A stretch of 13,292 nt of DNA from Deltaproteobacteria bacterium (GTDB lineage Bacteria; Desulfobacterota; Desulfobulbia; Desulfobulbales; UBA5123), in assembly GCA_021788685.1 (NCBI GenBank), contig JAJYKH010000040.1, forward strand, positions 1-13,292, read 5' to 3'. The position numbers and the translations under genes are program-made. Positions within the stretch are counted from its first letter, which is position 1. Every line of letters starts with the position of its first letter. The notes under the pieces are model-generated. The model was given only the letters and a program-made list of their open reading frames with translations. It searched no databases and was not told where the DNA came from. Below are positions 6,875 to 13,292 of this stretch, piece by piece.

Positions 6875-7432
6875 ATGGGACGGCTCCTGGACAATCTCCG
6901 GACCGCTTACTACAAGATCAAATTCCAATATGTTCTGAGAAATGGCTCCTTCGGTCCGGGAACCGTGATCCGCTGCCGCCTGGAAGTGAAGGGGCCCGGC
7001 CGGTTCCGCATCGGGGCGGGGTGCCGTCTGGAGCCAGGGCTGTTCGGGGATGAGCACGTCACCATCTACACCCACCACCCGCGGGCCTTGGTGGCCATCG
7101 GCGACAACGTCACCCTGCGGGCCACCCGGTTCGGCAGCAGCCTGCGGATCACGGTCGAGGACGATGCAGTCCTCGAAGCCGCCTCGATCTACGATTCCGA
7201 TTTCCATCACCTCAAGGCGGAGATGCGGAACGAGGCGAACTACGAGGGCGACCGGCAGGTGCTCATCGCCCGCGGATGCTATATCGGGCTGGAGAGCCAG
7301 TGCGCCAAGGGGGCATCCTTGGGAGAAGGAGCAATCCTGCTGCCCGCGGCGATCATCGGCACCAAGGCGGTCCCGGCCGGGGCCATGGTCGGCGGCAATC
7401 CCGCCATGCTGATGGCGGGCCCGCGAATCTGA
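6875..7432 (+). CDS. Left-handed beta-helix (hexapeptide) transferase, copy 2
   Basis: A 185-residue paralog of the preceding gene, starting on the base after its stop; GGGGAGG at 6860-6866 is the ribosome binding site. Hexapeptide turns are visible at FRIGAG (44-49), VAIGDNVTL (73-81) and ITVEDDAVLEAA (92-103), with the coil extended to GTKAVPAGAMVGGNPA (162-177). The SDFHHLK loop (108-114) carries the histidine pair that normally provides the catalytic base in maltose/galactoside-acetyltransferase-like enzymes. It probably moves an acyl group onto a sugar or amine in the pathway, possibly from the carrier protein encoded upstream, although no CoA or ACP specificity can be read. The two copies could form mixed trimers. 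Confidence 0.85.
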   Translation: MGRLLDNLRTAYYKIKFQYVLRNGSFGPGTVIRCRLEVKGPGRFRIGAGCRLEPGLFGDEHVTIYTHHPRALVAIGDNVTLRATRFGSSLRITVEDDAVLEAASIYDSDFHHLKAEMRNEANYEGDRQVLIARGCYIGLESQCAKGASLGEGAILLPAAIIGTKAVPAGAMVGGNPAMLMAGPRI

Positions 7433-7460
7433 GCGGGCCTGTCGGGGGCAGGTGGGCAAT

Positions 7461-7591
7461 TGTCCATCCAGAAACGAGGATTTTCGTTCGAGTGCAAGGC
7501 GCGAGGGAGCCTGGAAGCGGAACGTGCTTCCTGCACGGGAGCATTTCCAGGCGACTGAGCAACGCAGCAATCGGGCGAAAAGACCGTTTCC
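7461..7591 (+). repeat. Structured interspersed repeat, copy A
   Basis: It starts 28 bases after the stop of the second acyltransferase gene and ends 39 bases before asnB. Nearly all of 7471-7590 folds into one long hairpin: GAAACG/CGTTTC and TTTTCG/CGAAAA (7471-7486 with 7576-7590), CGAGTGC with GCAATCG (7489-7495 with 7567-7573, one mismatch), CCTGGAA/TTCCAGG (7510-7516 with 7545-7551), and CGTGC/GCACG (7523-7527 with 7533-7537) closing a TTCCT loop. The outer arms (7461-7503 and 7551-7591) match the copy at 9722-9851 at 42 of 43 and 40 of 41 positions in the opposite orientation. There is no T-tract, so it is not a plain terminator. Confidence 0.9.
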
Positions 7592-7630
7592 TGGGGGGAA
7601 GAGGGAAAGGGCACGGAAGGAGAGAGTCCC

Positions 7631-9622
7631 ATGTGCGGAATTGCCGGTATTTTCAGCTACTCGGCCCATGTCCCCAGGCGCCGCAGTCTGGAGCGGATGG
7701 TCTACACCCTCACCCACCGGGGACCGGACGGCTACGGATTCTTTGCCGACGAGATCGCCGGCCTGGCCCACGCCCGGCTCAGCATCGTCGACGTGGAGGG
7801 GGGCTGGCAGCCCATCCCCGACGAAGCCGGACGGCTTTGGCTCATCTGCAACGGCGAGATCTTCAACCATCCCGAGCTGCGGGCCGGCCTGCAGGCCCGG
7901 GGGCATCGGTTCCGCACCGATTCGGACGTGGAGGTGATCCTTCACCTTTACGAGGAAAAGGGCCCCCGGTGCCTCGCCGACCTCAACGGGCAGTTCGCCC
8001 TGGCCCTGTACGACCGGTATGAACAGTCGCTCTTCCTGGCCCGGGACCGGCTGGGCATTCTGCCTCTCTTCTATGCCCGGCACCAGGGGGCCTTCTACTT
8101 CGGCTCGGAGATGAAGGCGATCTTTGCCGCCGAGCCGGGGATCCCGCGGCGGCTCGACCCCGAGGTGCTCGCGGAGATCTTCGCCTTCTGGGCCCCGGTG
8201 GGCGAGCGCACCGTTTTCGAAGGGGTCAGGCAGCTGGAGCCGGGCCACTGGGCCACCGTCTCCCGGGACGGCACCGTGAAAATCGAGGAATATTGGGATT
8301 TCCCCAAGGTCGATCCTGACCGCCACCTCACCGAAGGGGAGGCGGTTCACCGCCTCCGGGAAATCCTGGGGGACGCCGTCCGGCTCAGGCTCCGGGCCGA
8401 CGTGGAGGTGGGGGCCTATCTGAGCGGCGGGCTCGACTCCAGCACCATCGCCGCCCTGGGCCAGCGCCAGGCGGCCGCCACCCTGCGCACCTTTTCGGTG
8501 ACCTTCGAGGACGCGGTCTTCGACGAGAGCGAGCAGCAGCAGGCCATGGTCCGGGCCATCGGGACCTGCCACCGGACCGTGGGCTGCACGGGCGGCAGCA
8601 TCGGCGCGGTGTTCCCGGAAGTGGTCCGCCACATCGAGACCCCCATCCTCCGGACCGCCCCGGTCCCGCTCTATCTCCTGAGCGGCCTGGTGCGGGAAAG
8701 CGGCTGCAAGGTGGTGCTCACCGGCGAGGGGGCGGACGAGGTCTGGGGCGGCTACGACCTGTTCAAGGAGGCCAAGATCCGCGCCTTCATGGGGAAGGAC
8801 CCGGGTTCGGCCCTTCGCCCCCTGCTCTTGAAACGGCTCTATCCCTACCTGGCCCTCTCGCCCACCCGGTCGGCGGCCTATGCCAGCCGCTTTTTCGCCA
8901 GCGAGTCGTCGCCGGAGCGCGATCCCTTCTTTGCCCACCGGCCGCGCTGGAAAACGAACGGGCAGCTCCAGCTCTTCTTTTCCCCCGAGGTCCGGGAGCG
9001 GTGCAACGGCAACCACATGGCCGCCCTGGAGCAGCGGTTCGCCGGCAAGCTGGAGGGCCTCGACTACTTTTCCCGGGCCCAGTACCTGGAATCCAAGCTG
9101 CTGCTGGCCAACTACCTGCTCTGCTCGCAGTCCGACCGGGTGGCCATGGCCCATTCCGTGGAGGCGAGGTTCCCGTTCCTGGACCACCGGATGGTGGAGC
9201 TCGCCTGGCAGGTGCCGCCCTTACTCCGGATGAAGGCGCTCAACGAGAAGAACATCCTCCGCAAGGCCGCACAGGGGTTGGTGCCCGAGGCCATCCTCGC
9301 CCGGAAGAAGCAGCCCTACATGGCCCCGGACCTGGGGAGCTTTTTCGGCCGGGAGAGCCCGGAGTATCTCGACTATTATCTTTCGCCCGTCCTGGTGCGC
9401 GAGGCGGGGCTTCTCGACCCCGAGCCGGTGGCGCAGCTTCTCGCCAAATGCCGCCAGCCAGGCCGGCGGGGATTCCGCGACAGCATGGCCTTCGTGGGCA
9501 TCCTGTCCACCCAGATCCTCTACGAGACCTTCGTGCGCGCCTTTGCCTGCCCGACCCCGGAAGTCCTGCCGAACGTCAGGATCGGGCCGGTGCCGTCCGC
9601 GGCTGGGGCCGGCAGGAACTGA
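7631..9622 (+). CDS. AsnB-type glutamine-dependent amidotransferase
   Basis: A 663-residue two-domain protein. The N-terminal Ntn glutaminase has the nucleophile C2 (MCGIAGIF), RGPDG at 30-34, R49, NGEIFNH at 74-80 and D99, so it should hydrolyse glutamine to ammonia. The C-terminal synthetase has the PP-loop SGGLDSS at 265-271 and GEGADEVWGGYD at 365-376, which activate a carboxylate as an acyl-AMP. AAGGAG at 7617-7622 precedes ATG 7631 by 8 bases. Genuine asparagine synthetases belong here, but so do amide-forming enzymes of natural-product, lasso-peptide and exopolysaccharide/exosortase clusters. Sitting at the end of a carrier/ligase/aminotransferase set, it is more likely a pathway enzyme than the housekeeping AsnB. 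The C-terminal tail past about 640 is Pro/Ala-rich and probably disordered. Confidence 0.9.
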   Translation: MCGIAGIFSYSAHVPRRRSLERMVYTLTHRGPDGYGFFADEIAGLAHARLSIVDVEGGWQPIPDEAGRLWLICNGEIFNHPELRAGLQARGHRFRTDSDVEVILHLYEEKGPRCLADLNGQFALALYDRYEQSLFLARDRLGILPLFYARHQGAFYFGSEMKAIFAAEPGIPRRLDPEVLAEIFAFWAPVGERTVFEGVRQLEPGHWATVSRDGTVKIEEYWDFPKVDPDRHLTEGEAVHRLREILGDAVRLRLRADVEVGAYLSGGLDSSTIAALGQRQAAATLRTFSVTFEDAVFDESEQQQAMVRAIGTCHRTVGCTGGSIGAVFPEVVRHIETPILRTAPVPLYLLSGLVRESGCKVVLTGEGADEVWGGYDLFKEAKIRAFMGKDPGSALRPLLLKRLYPYLALSPTRSAAYASRFFASESSPERDPFFAHRPRWKTNGQLQLFFSPEVRERCNGNHMAALEQRFAGKLEGLDYFSRAQYLESKLLLANYLLCSQSDRVAMAHSVEARFPFLDHRMVELAWQVPPLLRMKALNEKNILRKAAQGLVPEAILARKKQPYMAPDLGSFFGRESPEYLDYYLSPVLVREAGLLDPEPVAQLLAKCRQPGRRGFRDSMAFVGILSTQILYETFVRAFACPTPEVLPNVRIGPVPSAAGAGRN

Positions 9623-9631
9623 GCGGCCGCT

Positions 9632-9665
9632 CCGCCGTGGGTTGAAGCCCCATGGCGGTCTTTGG
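9632..9665 (+). terminator. Probable intrinsic terminator after asnB-like gene
   Basis: CCGCCGTGGG (9632-9641) pairs over 10 positions (one G-U) with CCCATGGCGG (9649-9658) around a 7-base loop and is followed by TCTTT. It lies 10 bases after the stop codon. The T-tract is short, so termination may be partial. Confidence 0.6.
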
Positions 9666-9671
9666 AAACGG

Positions 9672-9708
9672 TCGCAGGGTGCCGCAGAGGCGCGGCATCG
9701 GCCTGCGA
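9672..9708. other. Strong hairpin in the convergent gap
   Basis: TCGCAGG (9672-9678) pairs with CCTGCGA (9702-9708), and inside it TGCCGC (9680-9685) pairs with GCGGCA (9692-9697) around AGAGGC. There is no T-tract on either side. The 10-mer GGAAACGGTC directly before it (9664-9673) is repeated at 9722-9731, the tip of the structured repeat, so this hairpin may be part of a compound element. Confidence 0.55.
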
Positions 9709-9721
9709 GCTGGTCTCCAGC

Positions 9722-9851
9722 GGAAACGGTCTTTTCGTCCGATTGCTGCGTTGCTCAGTCGCCGAAAAATGATCACGCAAGGACTGCGCTCCGCTTTTTC
9801 GTATCCCCCGCGCCTTGCACTCGAACGAAAATCCTCGTTTCAGGATGGACA
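9722..9851 (-). repeat. Structured interspersed repeat, copy B (inverted)
   Basis: Read on the minus strand from 9851 it matches copy A at both arms (9851-9809 and 9762-9722), each with a single mismatch. The central segment (9763-9808) differs in sequence but keeps the fold: CGAAAAA/TTTTTCG (9763-9769 with 9795-9801) replaces CCTGGAA/TTCCAGG, and CGCA/TGCG (9776-9779 with 9785-9788) replaces CGTGC/GCACG, with the loop reading GTCCT instead of TTCCT. It begins 62 bases downstream of the minus-strand membrane-protein stop, in sense orientation to that operon. Confidence 0.9.
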
Positions 9852-9913
9852 CAAGCTCTCCATCGGCTAAGCGAACGGGCCGATAACAAAGCAGATGCGG
9901 TGCCCTGTGACGC

Positions 9914-10999
9914 TTACCCTCCCTTGGCCATCTCCCGTCTGGCCAGCCACATTCCCGGGAGCATGGGCAGCCAGAAGGTGAAACCGCGCAGGAGCAGCGT
10001 GGCCGCCAGTGCCGGGGCGAAGGGGACTTCGAACAGGTGGAGCATGGCAATCGAGGCCCCTTCGAAGGTCCCCAGGCCGCCGGGCACCACCAGCATCGTG
10101 CGGGTCACGGAGGCGATCATGTAGCTCGCCAGGGCAGGGGCAAACCCCAGGGGATGCCCGACGGCCCGCAGCATCATGAACAGGGTTGCGGCATGAATCA
10201 GAAAAACGAGCTCCTGCCAGCCGATCATTTGGGCGATCAGGGCCGGCCCTCCCGGCGTCCGCGGCATTCTCTCCAGGGCGGCTTCAAAATCGTGGGTCAG
10301 CGGGAATTTGCGCAGCCACTCGGCCGGGAGCAAGCGGGGGTGCCGGCGGAACCAGAAAATCGCCAGGGGGATGGCCAGGGCCACCAGGCCAAAGCCGGCC
10401 GTCATCGTGAGGAGCAGCTTGTCCAGCTTGCCTTGGAGCCAAATGACCAGCATGGCTCCGGCCACGCCGATGGCATAGGCCCAGTAATAGGCGACAAAGG
10501 TCAGCAGGATGGTGGTCATCGCCGCTTCGCGGGGGACCAGCCGCCGGTGGAGGGCCCGGGCCAGCAGCACGTTGCCGCTCAGCCCCCCCGAGGGGACGGC
10601 CTGGTCGGTGAAGAGCTTGGCCACCGCCAGCAGGATCATGCTCCCCAGGGGGAGAGCATACCCCAGCCGGGCGAGGATCAGCCGCCACCCCTTGGCGGCG
10701 CAAAAATAGGTGAGGAGCTGCAGGGCCGCACCGGCCAGGATCCAGAGGGGCGAAGCTCCGTAAAGGAGATCGAGGAATTGCCGTTCCTCCGCTCGGCCGG
10801 CGACCAGGATGATCACCCCCAGCAGCAGGATGATGCCGGTCACCCAGCCGACACGCCGCCCTCTCCGGGACGGAGCTGATCCGACCAGGGGAGGGCCGGG
10901 ACGGTCGCTTCCATCCGCGGTGGGATCGTGCGGGATTTTCGAGGGCCGTTCCGCCACCGGATGGCTCACGGGGATTTTCGATCGAGGCGGCCCCGTCAC
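9914..10999 (-). CDS. UPF0104 / LPG-synthase-TM family membrane protein
   Basis: A 361-residue polytopic membrane protein if started at GTG 10999, which overlaps the reductase stop (GTGA) and has AAGGAGG about 16 bases upstream. From about residue 51 roughly eight hydrophobic segments are visible, and the family signature VPGGLGTFEG occurs before the last ones. Relatives include the flippase-like part of lysyl-phosphatidylglycerol synthase (MprF) and YbhN; they are thought to move or modify lipids, or polyprenyl-linked sugars, at the inner membrane. The first 50 residues are Pro/Arg-rich and hydrophilic, so GTG 10843 (309 residues, closer to the usual family length) is a reasonable alternative start. 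A longer upstream frame exists only because it lies antiparallel-in-phase with the reductase coding sequence. No lysyl-transferase domain is attached. Confidence 0.82.
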   Translation of the reverse strand: MTGPPRSKIPVSHPVAERPSKIPHDPTADGSDRPGPPLVGSAPSRRGRRVGWVTGIILLLGVIILVAGRAEERQFLDLLYGASPLWILAGAALQLLTYFCAAKGWRLILARLGYALPLGSMILLAVAKLFTDQAVPSGGLSGNVLLARALHRRLVPREAAMTTILLTFVAYYWAYAIGVAGAMLVIWLQGKLDKLLLTMTAGFGLVALAIPLAIFWFRRHPRLLPAEWLRKFPLTHDFEAALERMPRTPGGPALIAQMIGWQELVFLIHAATLFMMLRAVGHPLGFAPALASYMIASVTRTMLVVPGGLGTFEGASIAMLHLFEVPFAPALAATLLLRGFTFWLPMLPGMWLARREMAKGG

Positions 11000-12651
11000 C
11001 CGCTCGCGGCCACTTCCTCCTTGCGGGCTCTCTTCCAATACGGGTTGACCAGGTCCTCGAAGATGGCAAGGGCCGCTTCGGCGCCCATGCCGGCGGCGGT
11101 GACGATCTGCTTGTAGCCCCCCTCCACGTCGCCCGCCGAGTAGATGCCCGGCACCGTGGTCCGGTGGCGCTCGTCCCTCTTGACGTAGCCCTCGGGGGTG
11201 ATCTCGGCCCCGATCCGGCGGGCGAGGTCCACCGCCGGCAAGTAGCCGATGGCGACGAACACCCCTTCCACCGGCTGCTCCCGCCTCTCCCCGGTCCGCA
11301 CCTGCCGGAGGAGCACCGCTTCCACCTGGGCGGTCCCCCGGATTTCCTCCACCACGGTCTGGTAGACGACCGGAATGGCGGCTTCCTTCAGGCTGCGGAC
11401 CAGCTCGTTCTGGGCGCGAAGCTCGGGGCCGCGGTGGACGATGCTCACCTCCACCCCGATGTTCTTGAGGTGGAGCGCCTCGGTCACGGCCGAGTTGCCG
11501 CCGCCTACCATGATCACCCGGCGGCCGGAAAAAAGCGGCCCGTCGCAGGTGCTGCAGTAGCTGACTCCCCGGCCCATGAGCCGGGCCTCGCCCGGCACGT
11601 CGAGCCGCCGGTAGGTGGCGCCGGTGGCGAGCAGCACCGCCCGGGCGGTAAGCCGCCGCCGGGTGGTGCGGACCACGATCGGCTCCCCCGGCTCGATGGC
11701 CATCACCTCCTCCCCCTGGAAGATGGTGGTGTACTCCAGGGCGTGGCTGACCATGATGTCCACCAGGGTCTTGCCGCCGACTTGGCTGAACCCGGGGTAG
11801 TTCTCCACCATGGGGGTGGTGGCCACCTGCCCGCCCAGCGGCCCCCGTTCGACGACCACCGACTTCAGGCCGCTCCGCTCGGCGTAGATGCCGGCGGTGA
11901 GCCCGGCCGGGCCGCCGCCCACGATGACCAGGTCGGTGGCCACCTCCTCGGCGTCGCTTTCCGGGATGAACACCCGCTGCTGCTCCAGCTTCCGGAGCGA
12001 GGCCACGAACAGCTCCTCGCTCTGGGCGCCCGCCGCGATGAGCTTGCCGTTGGCGATCACCTGCGGCACGCTGTGGGCGTTGTAGAGGTCGGCGATCTCC
12101 GGGCTCACCTGGACGTCGATGATCTCGAGACTGATCAGCCCCGGCCGCTCGATGGCCGCCTTGAGGGCGTTCACCGCCTGCTGCGGACAATAGGGGCAGG
12201 TGGGGCTGACGAACATGAGCACCTGCCGCGGCTCGGCGATCCTGGCGAGCTCCTGCCGGGCCGCTTCGCTCAGGTGGGTTTCCCGGTAGCCGAGCATGAT
12301 CACCGCCTCGACGAAGGTGCGGCCCTCCTCCCCGAGCGGCGCGCCCAGCCAGCGGATCTTGAAGTGGTCCGGATCGAAGAGGAGGGTGGGGGCGTGCTTG
12401 ATCTCCCATTTCCTGGCCAGCTCGTGCCCCAGGTCGTATTCCCGGAGGGTGACCTTGGGGGTGAGCTCACGGATGGCCCGGATGACCTGGCGGGCCCCCT
12501 GGGTGTAAGGATCTTCCCGGATCCGGCTGGTGAAGAGGATGAGGGGCACCTCATGCTCCAGCCGGCGGAAAATCTCCTCCAGGCGGGCGCGGGCCTGCTC
12601 AAGCACCGCCTGGGCCGTCCGGTCGTTTGCGGGACGGAGGCCGTCGGTCAT
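10996..12651 (-). CDS. AhpF-like thioredoxin-fold / thioredoxin reductase fusion
   Basis: A 551-residue flavoprotein. Residues 1-230 form two thioredoxin folds like AhpF or archaeal PDO: the first has lost its CxxC (TSRIRE near 41-46) but keeps a cis-Pro (HAPT), while the second has CPYC at 152-155 and cis-Pro SVPQV (194-198). Residues 238-551 are a thioredoxin-reductase module with FAD motif GGGPAG (245-250), redox CSTC (366-369), the NAD(P) motif GGGNSA (383-388) and YSAGDVEGGYKQ near 504-515. HRGPELRA (406-413) keeps two of the arginines that favour NADPH in TrxB but has Gly at one position. It should pass electrons from NAD(P)H through the CSTC pair to CPYC and on to a peroxiredoxin or disulfide partner, none of which is in view. 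ATG 12651 has no clear ribosome binding site, suggesting coupling to upstream translation. Confidence 0.9.
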   Translation of the reverse strand: MTDGLRPANDRTAQAVLEQARARLEEIFRRLEHEVPLILFTSRIREDPYTQGARQVIRAIRELTPKVTLREYDLGHELARKWEIKHAPTLLFDPDHFKIRWLGAPLGEEGRTFVEAVIMLGYRETHLSEAARQELARIAEPRQVLMFVSPTCPYCPQQAVNALKAAIERPGLISLEIIDVQVSPEIADLYNAHSVPQVIANGKLIAAGAQSEELFVASLRKLEQQRVFIPESDAEEVATDLVIVGGGPAGLTAGIYAERSGLKSVVVERGPLGGQVATTPMVENYPGFSQVGGKTLVDIMVSHALEYTTIFQGEEVMAIEPGEPIVVRTTRRRLTARAVLLATGATYRRLDVPGEARLMGRGVSYCSTCDGPLFSGRRVIMVGGGNSAVTEALHLKNIGVEVSIVHRGPELRAQNELVRSLKEAAIPVVYQTVVEEIRGTAQVEAVLLRQVRTGERREQPVEGVFVAIGYLPAVDLARRIGAEITPEGYVKRDERHRTTVPGIYSAGDVEGGYKQIVTAAGMGAEAALAIFEDLVNPYWKRARKEEVAASG

Positions 12652-12686
12652 GGGAGGGGCTTGGCCAGGGGATCAAGGATATCCAT
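12648..12686 (-). CDS. Possible 12-codon coupling ORF (MDILDPLAKPLP)
   Basis: ATG at 12686 overlaps the stop of the Spy-like gene (TGATG), and its own stop overlaps the reductase start (ATGA). The sequence upstream (GGCAGGA) is a modest ribosome binding site, whereas the reductase start has none. It may serve only to carry ribosomes to the reductase; it could equally be chance, since it is so short. Confidence 0.35.
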   Translation of the reverse strand: MDILDPLAKPLP

Positions 12687-13292
12687 CACTGTCCTGCCGC
12701 CCCCGGCGCCATCGGCATCATCATCCGGCCGGGGGGGCCGGTCAGGCCCCTGACTTTCTGGCGCTGCTCCGGAGTGAGGACCTTCCGGGCCTCCGCCACC
12801 GCATTGATGGCGTTTTTCTGGATGGCCTTCCAGGTCTCGGTCTTCCTGTTAACGGCCTCGTCCGCCTTCTTCAGGTCGGGGGTCTCCTGAGACATGGCGC
12901 GGCGCAGGTCGAGCCCCGCGATCTCCATGTCGGCCCGGCCCTTGATGACCGCGGTGGCCAGGGCCTCCTCGAGGGTGTCCAGCCGCTGGAGCTGACCTTC
13001 GTTCAGGCCGAGGGCCTGGGCCTTGGCCTGGTAGGTGTTGATTTCCCGGAAGGCCCTATGGACGGTCATTCCCAAGCCCTGGCCACCCATCATTCCCATG
13101 CGGCCCATCATCGGTCCGCCCATGCCTCCACGCCAGCATTCGCCCATCATGCATCCACGCTGCATTCCCATCATGCCGCCCATCATCATGCCGGGGCCCA
13201 TGCCCATGCCGCTGCCGCCCATCATGCGGCAGCCCGGGGTAGCCGCCCCATCGTCGATGTAGGCCCACGCAGGGGCGGCGAGGGTCAAGCTG
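12686..13292 (-). CDS. Secreted Met/Gly-rich Spy/CpxP-like protein (5' end outside window)
   Basis: The frame is open to the window edge, so the true start lies beyond 13292; the TTG at 13288 is internal. Visible residues begin with the end of a signal peptide (TLAAPAWA then YIDDG), placing the protein in the periplasm. About residues 20-75 are very rich in Met and Gly with a few Cys and His, reminiscent of copper-binding Met-rich stretches. The rest is helical with two LTxxQ-type motifs (LNEGQLQRL and LTPEQRQKV), the mark of Spy/CpxP/ZraP periplasmic chaperones and metal-stress proteins. Its stop overlaps the start of a small ORF, and the redox fusion protein follows, so a joint role in periplasmic metal or redox stress is plausible. 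Metal binding is inferred from composition only. Confidence 0.82.
   Translation of the reverse strand, partial: SLTLAAPAWAYIDDGAATPGCRMMGGSGMGMGPGMMMGGMMGMQRGCMMGECWRGGMGGPMMGRMGMMGGQGLGMTVHRAFREINTYQAKAQALGLNEGQLQRLDTLEEALATAVIKGRADMEIAGLDLRRAMSQETPDLKKADEAVNRKTETWKAIQKNAINAVAEARKVLTPEQRQKVRGLTGPPGRMMMPMAPGAAGQ

Noticed and set aside
7461..7591. Intrinsic terminator between the acyltransferase and asnB-like genes
   Set aside because: The hairpin is long but lacks a T-tract, and the same element recurs elsewhere with a variable centre, so it is better described as a repeat.
6827..9187. Long open frame (786 codons) on the minus strand opposite the acyltransferase and asnB-like genes
   Set aside because: It is antisense to genes with intact catalytic motifs, crosses the structured repeat, and shows no protein-family features.
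10999..12409. Upstream extension of the membrane-protein frame
   Set aside because: The extension is an out-of-frame reading of the reductase gene on the same strand; the real protein starts at GTG 10999 or GTG 10843.
11164..12753. Long plus-strand open frame (529 codons) opposite the reductase
   Set aside because: It is antisense to a gene with FAD, CxxC and NAD(P) motifs and is low-complexity in composition.
1..13292. CRISPR array, tRNA or rRNA genes, transposase
   Set aside because: No regularly spaced identical repeats, no cloverleaf or rRNA signature segments and no transposase motifs were seen on either strand.

Overview
The window is high-GC bacterial DNA (mid-60s percent by eye), almost fully coding, with two converging gene blocks. 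No rRNA, tRNA, IS transposase or CRISPR array is visible. The gene repertoire and two kinds of short dispersed repeat suggest a deltaproteobacterium in the broad sense (Desulfuromonadota or relatives). That is an inference: no phylogenetic marker gene is present.

Plus strand, 1-9622. The first gene is the 3' part of a YceI-family protein (2-529), followed by a radical SAM/SPASM protein (571-1602). A 321-bp repeat-containing gap comes next. After it lies a tight same-strand cluster: carrier protein (1924-2199), AMP-forming acyl/aminoacyl ligase (2177-3718), class III PLP aminotransferase (3708-4946), PP-loop ATP pyrophosphatase of the sugar-amidotransferase type (5077-6084), two paralogous left-handed beta-helix acyltransferases (6257-6874 and 6875-7432) and an AsnB-type glutamine-dependent amidotransferase (7631-9622). 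The first three overlap, as do the stop and start of the two acyltransferases to within a base. The set reads as a small-molecule or glycan-tailoring pathway: activate an acid, load it on a carrier, aminate, form an amide or amidine, and transfer acyl groups. The substrate cannot be read from the sequence.

Minus strand, 13292-9914. A secreted Met/Gly-rich Spy/CpxP-like protein (5' end outside the window) is followed by a possible 12-codon ORF, an AhpF-like thioredoxin-fold/thioredoxin-reductase fusion and a UPF0104/LPG-synthase-TM-type membrane protein. All junctions overlap (TGATG, ATGA, GTGA), which indicates one translationally coupled operon for envelope or redox homeostasis.

The most unusual non-coding signal is a structured repeat of about 130 bp present twice in inverted orientation, at 7461-7591 and 9722-9851, on either side of the asnB-like gene. 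The outer arms are nearly identical. The central ~47 bp differ, yet both copies keep the same nested stems by different base pairs and keep a TCCT loop. That pattern of compensatory change points to selection on a folded nucleic acid. Each copy sits just downstream of a stop codon, in the sense orientation of that transcript. The convergent gap (9623-9913) also holds a good terminator hairpin and a second strong hairpin.
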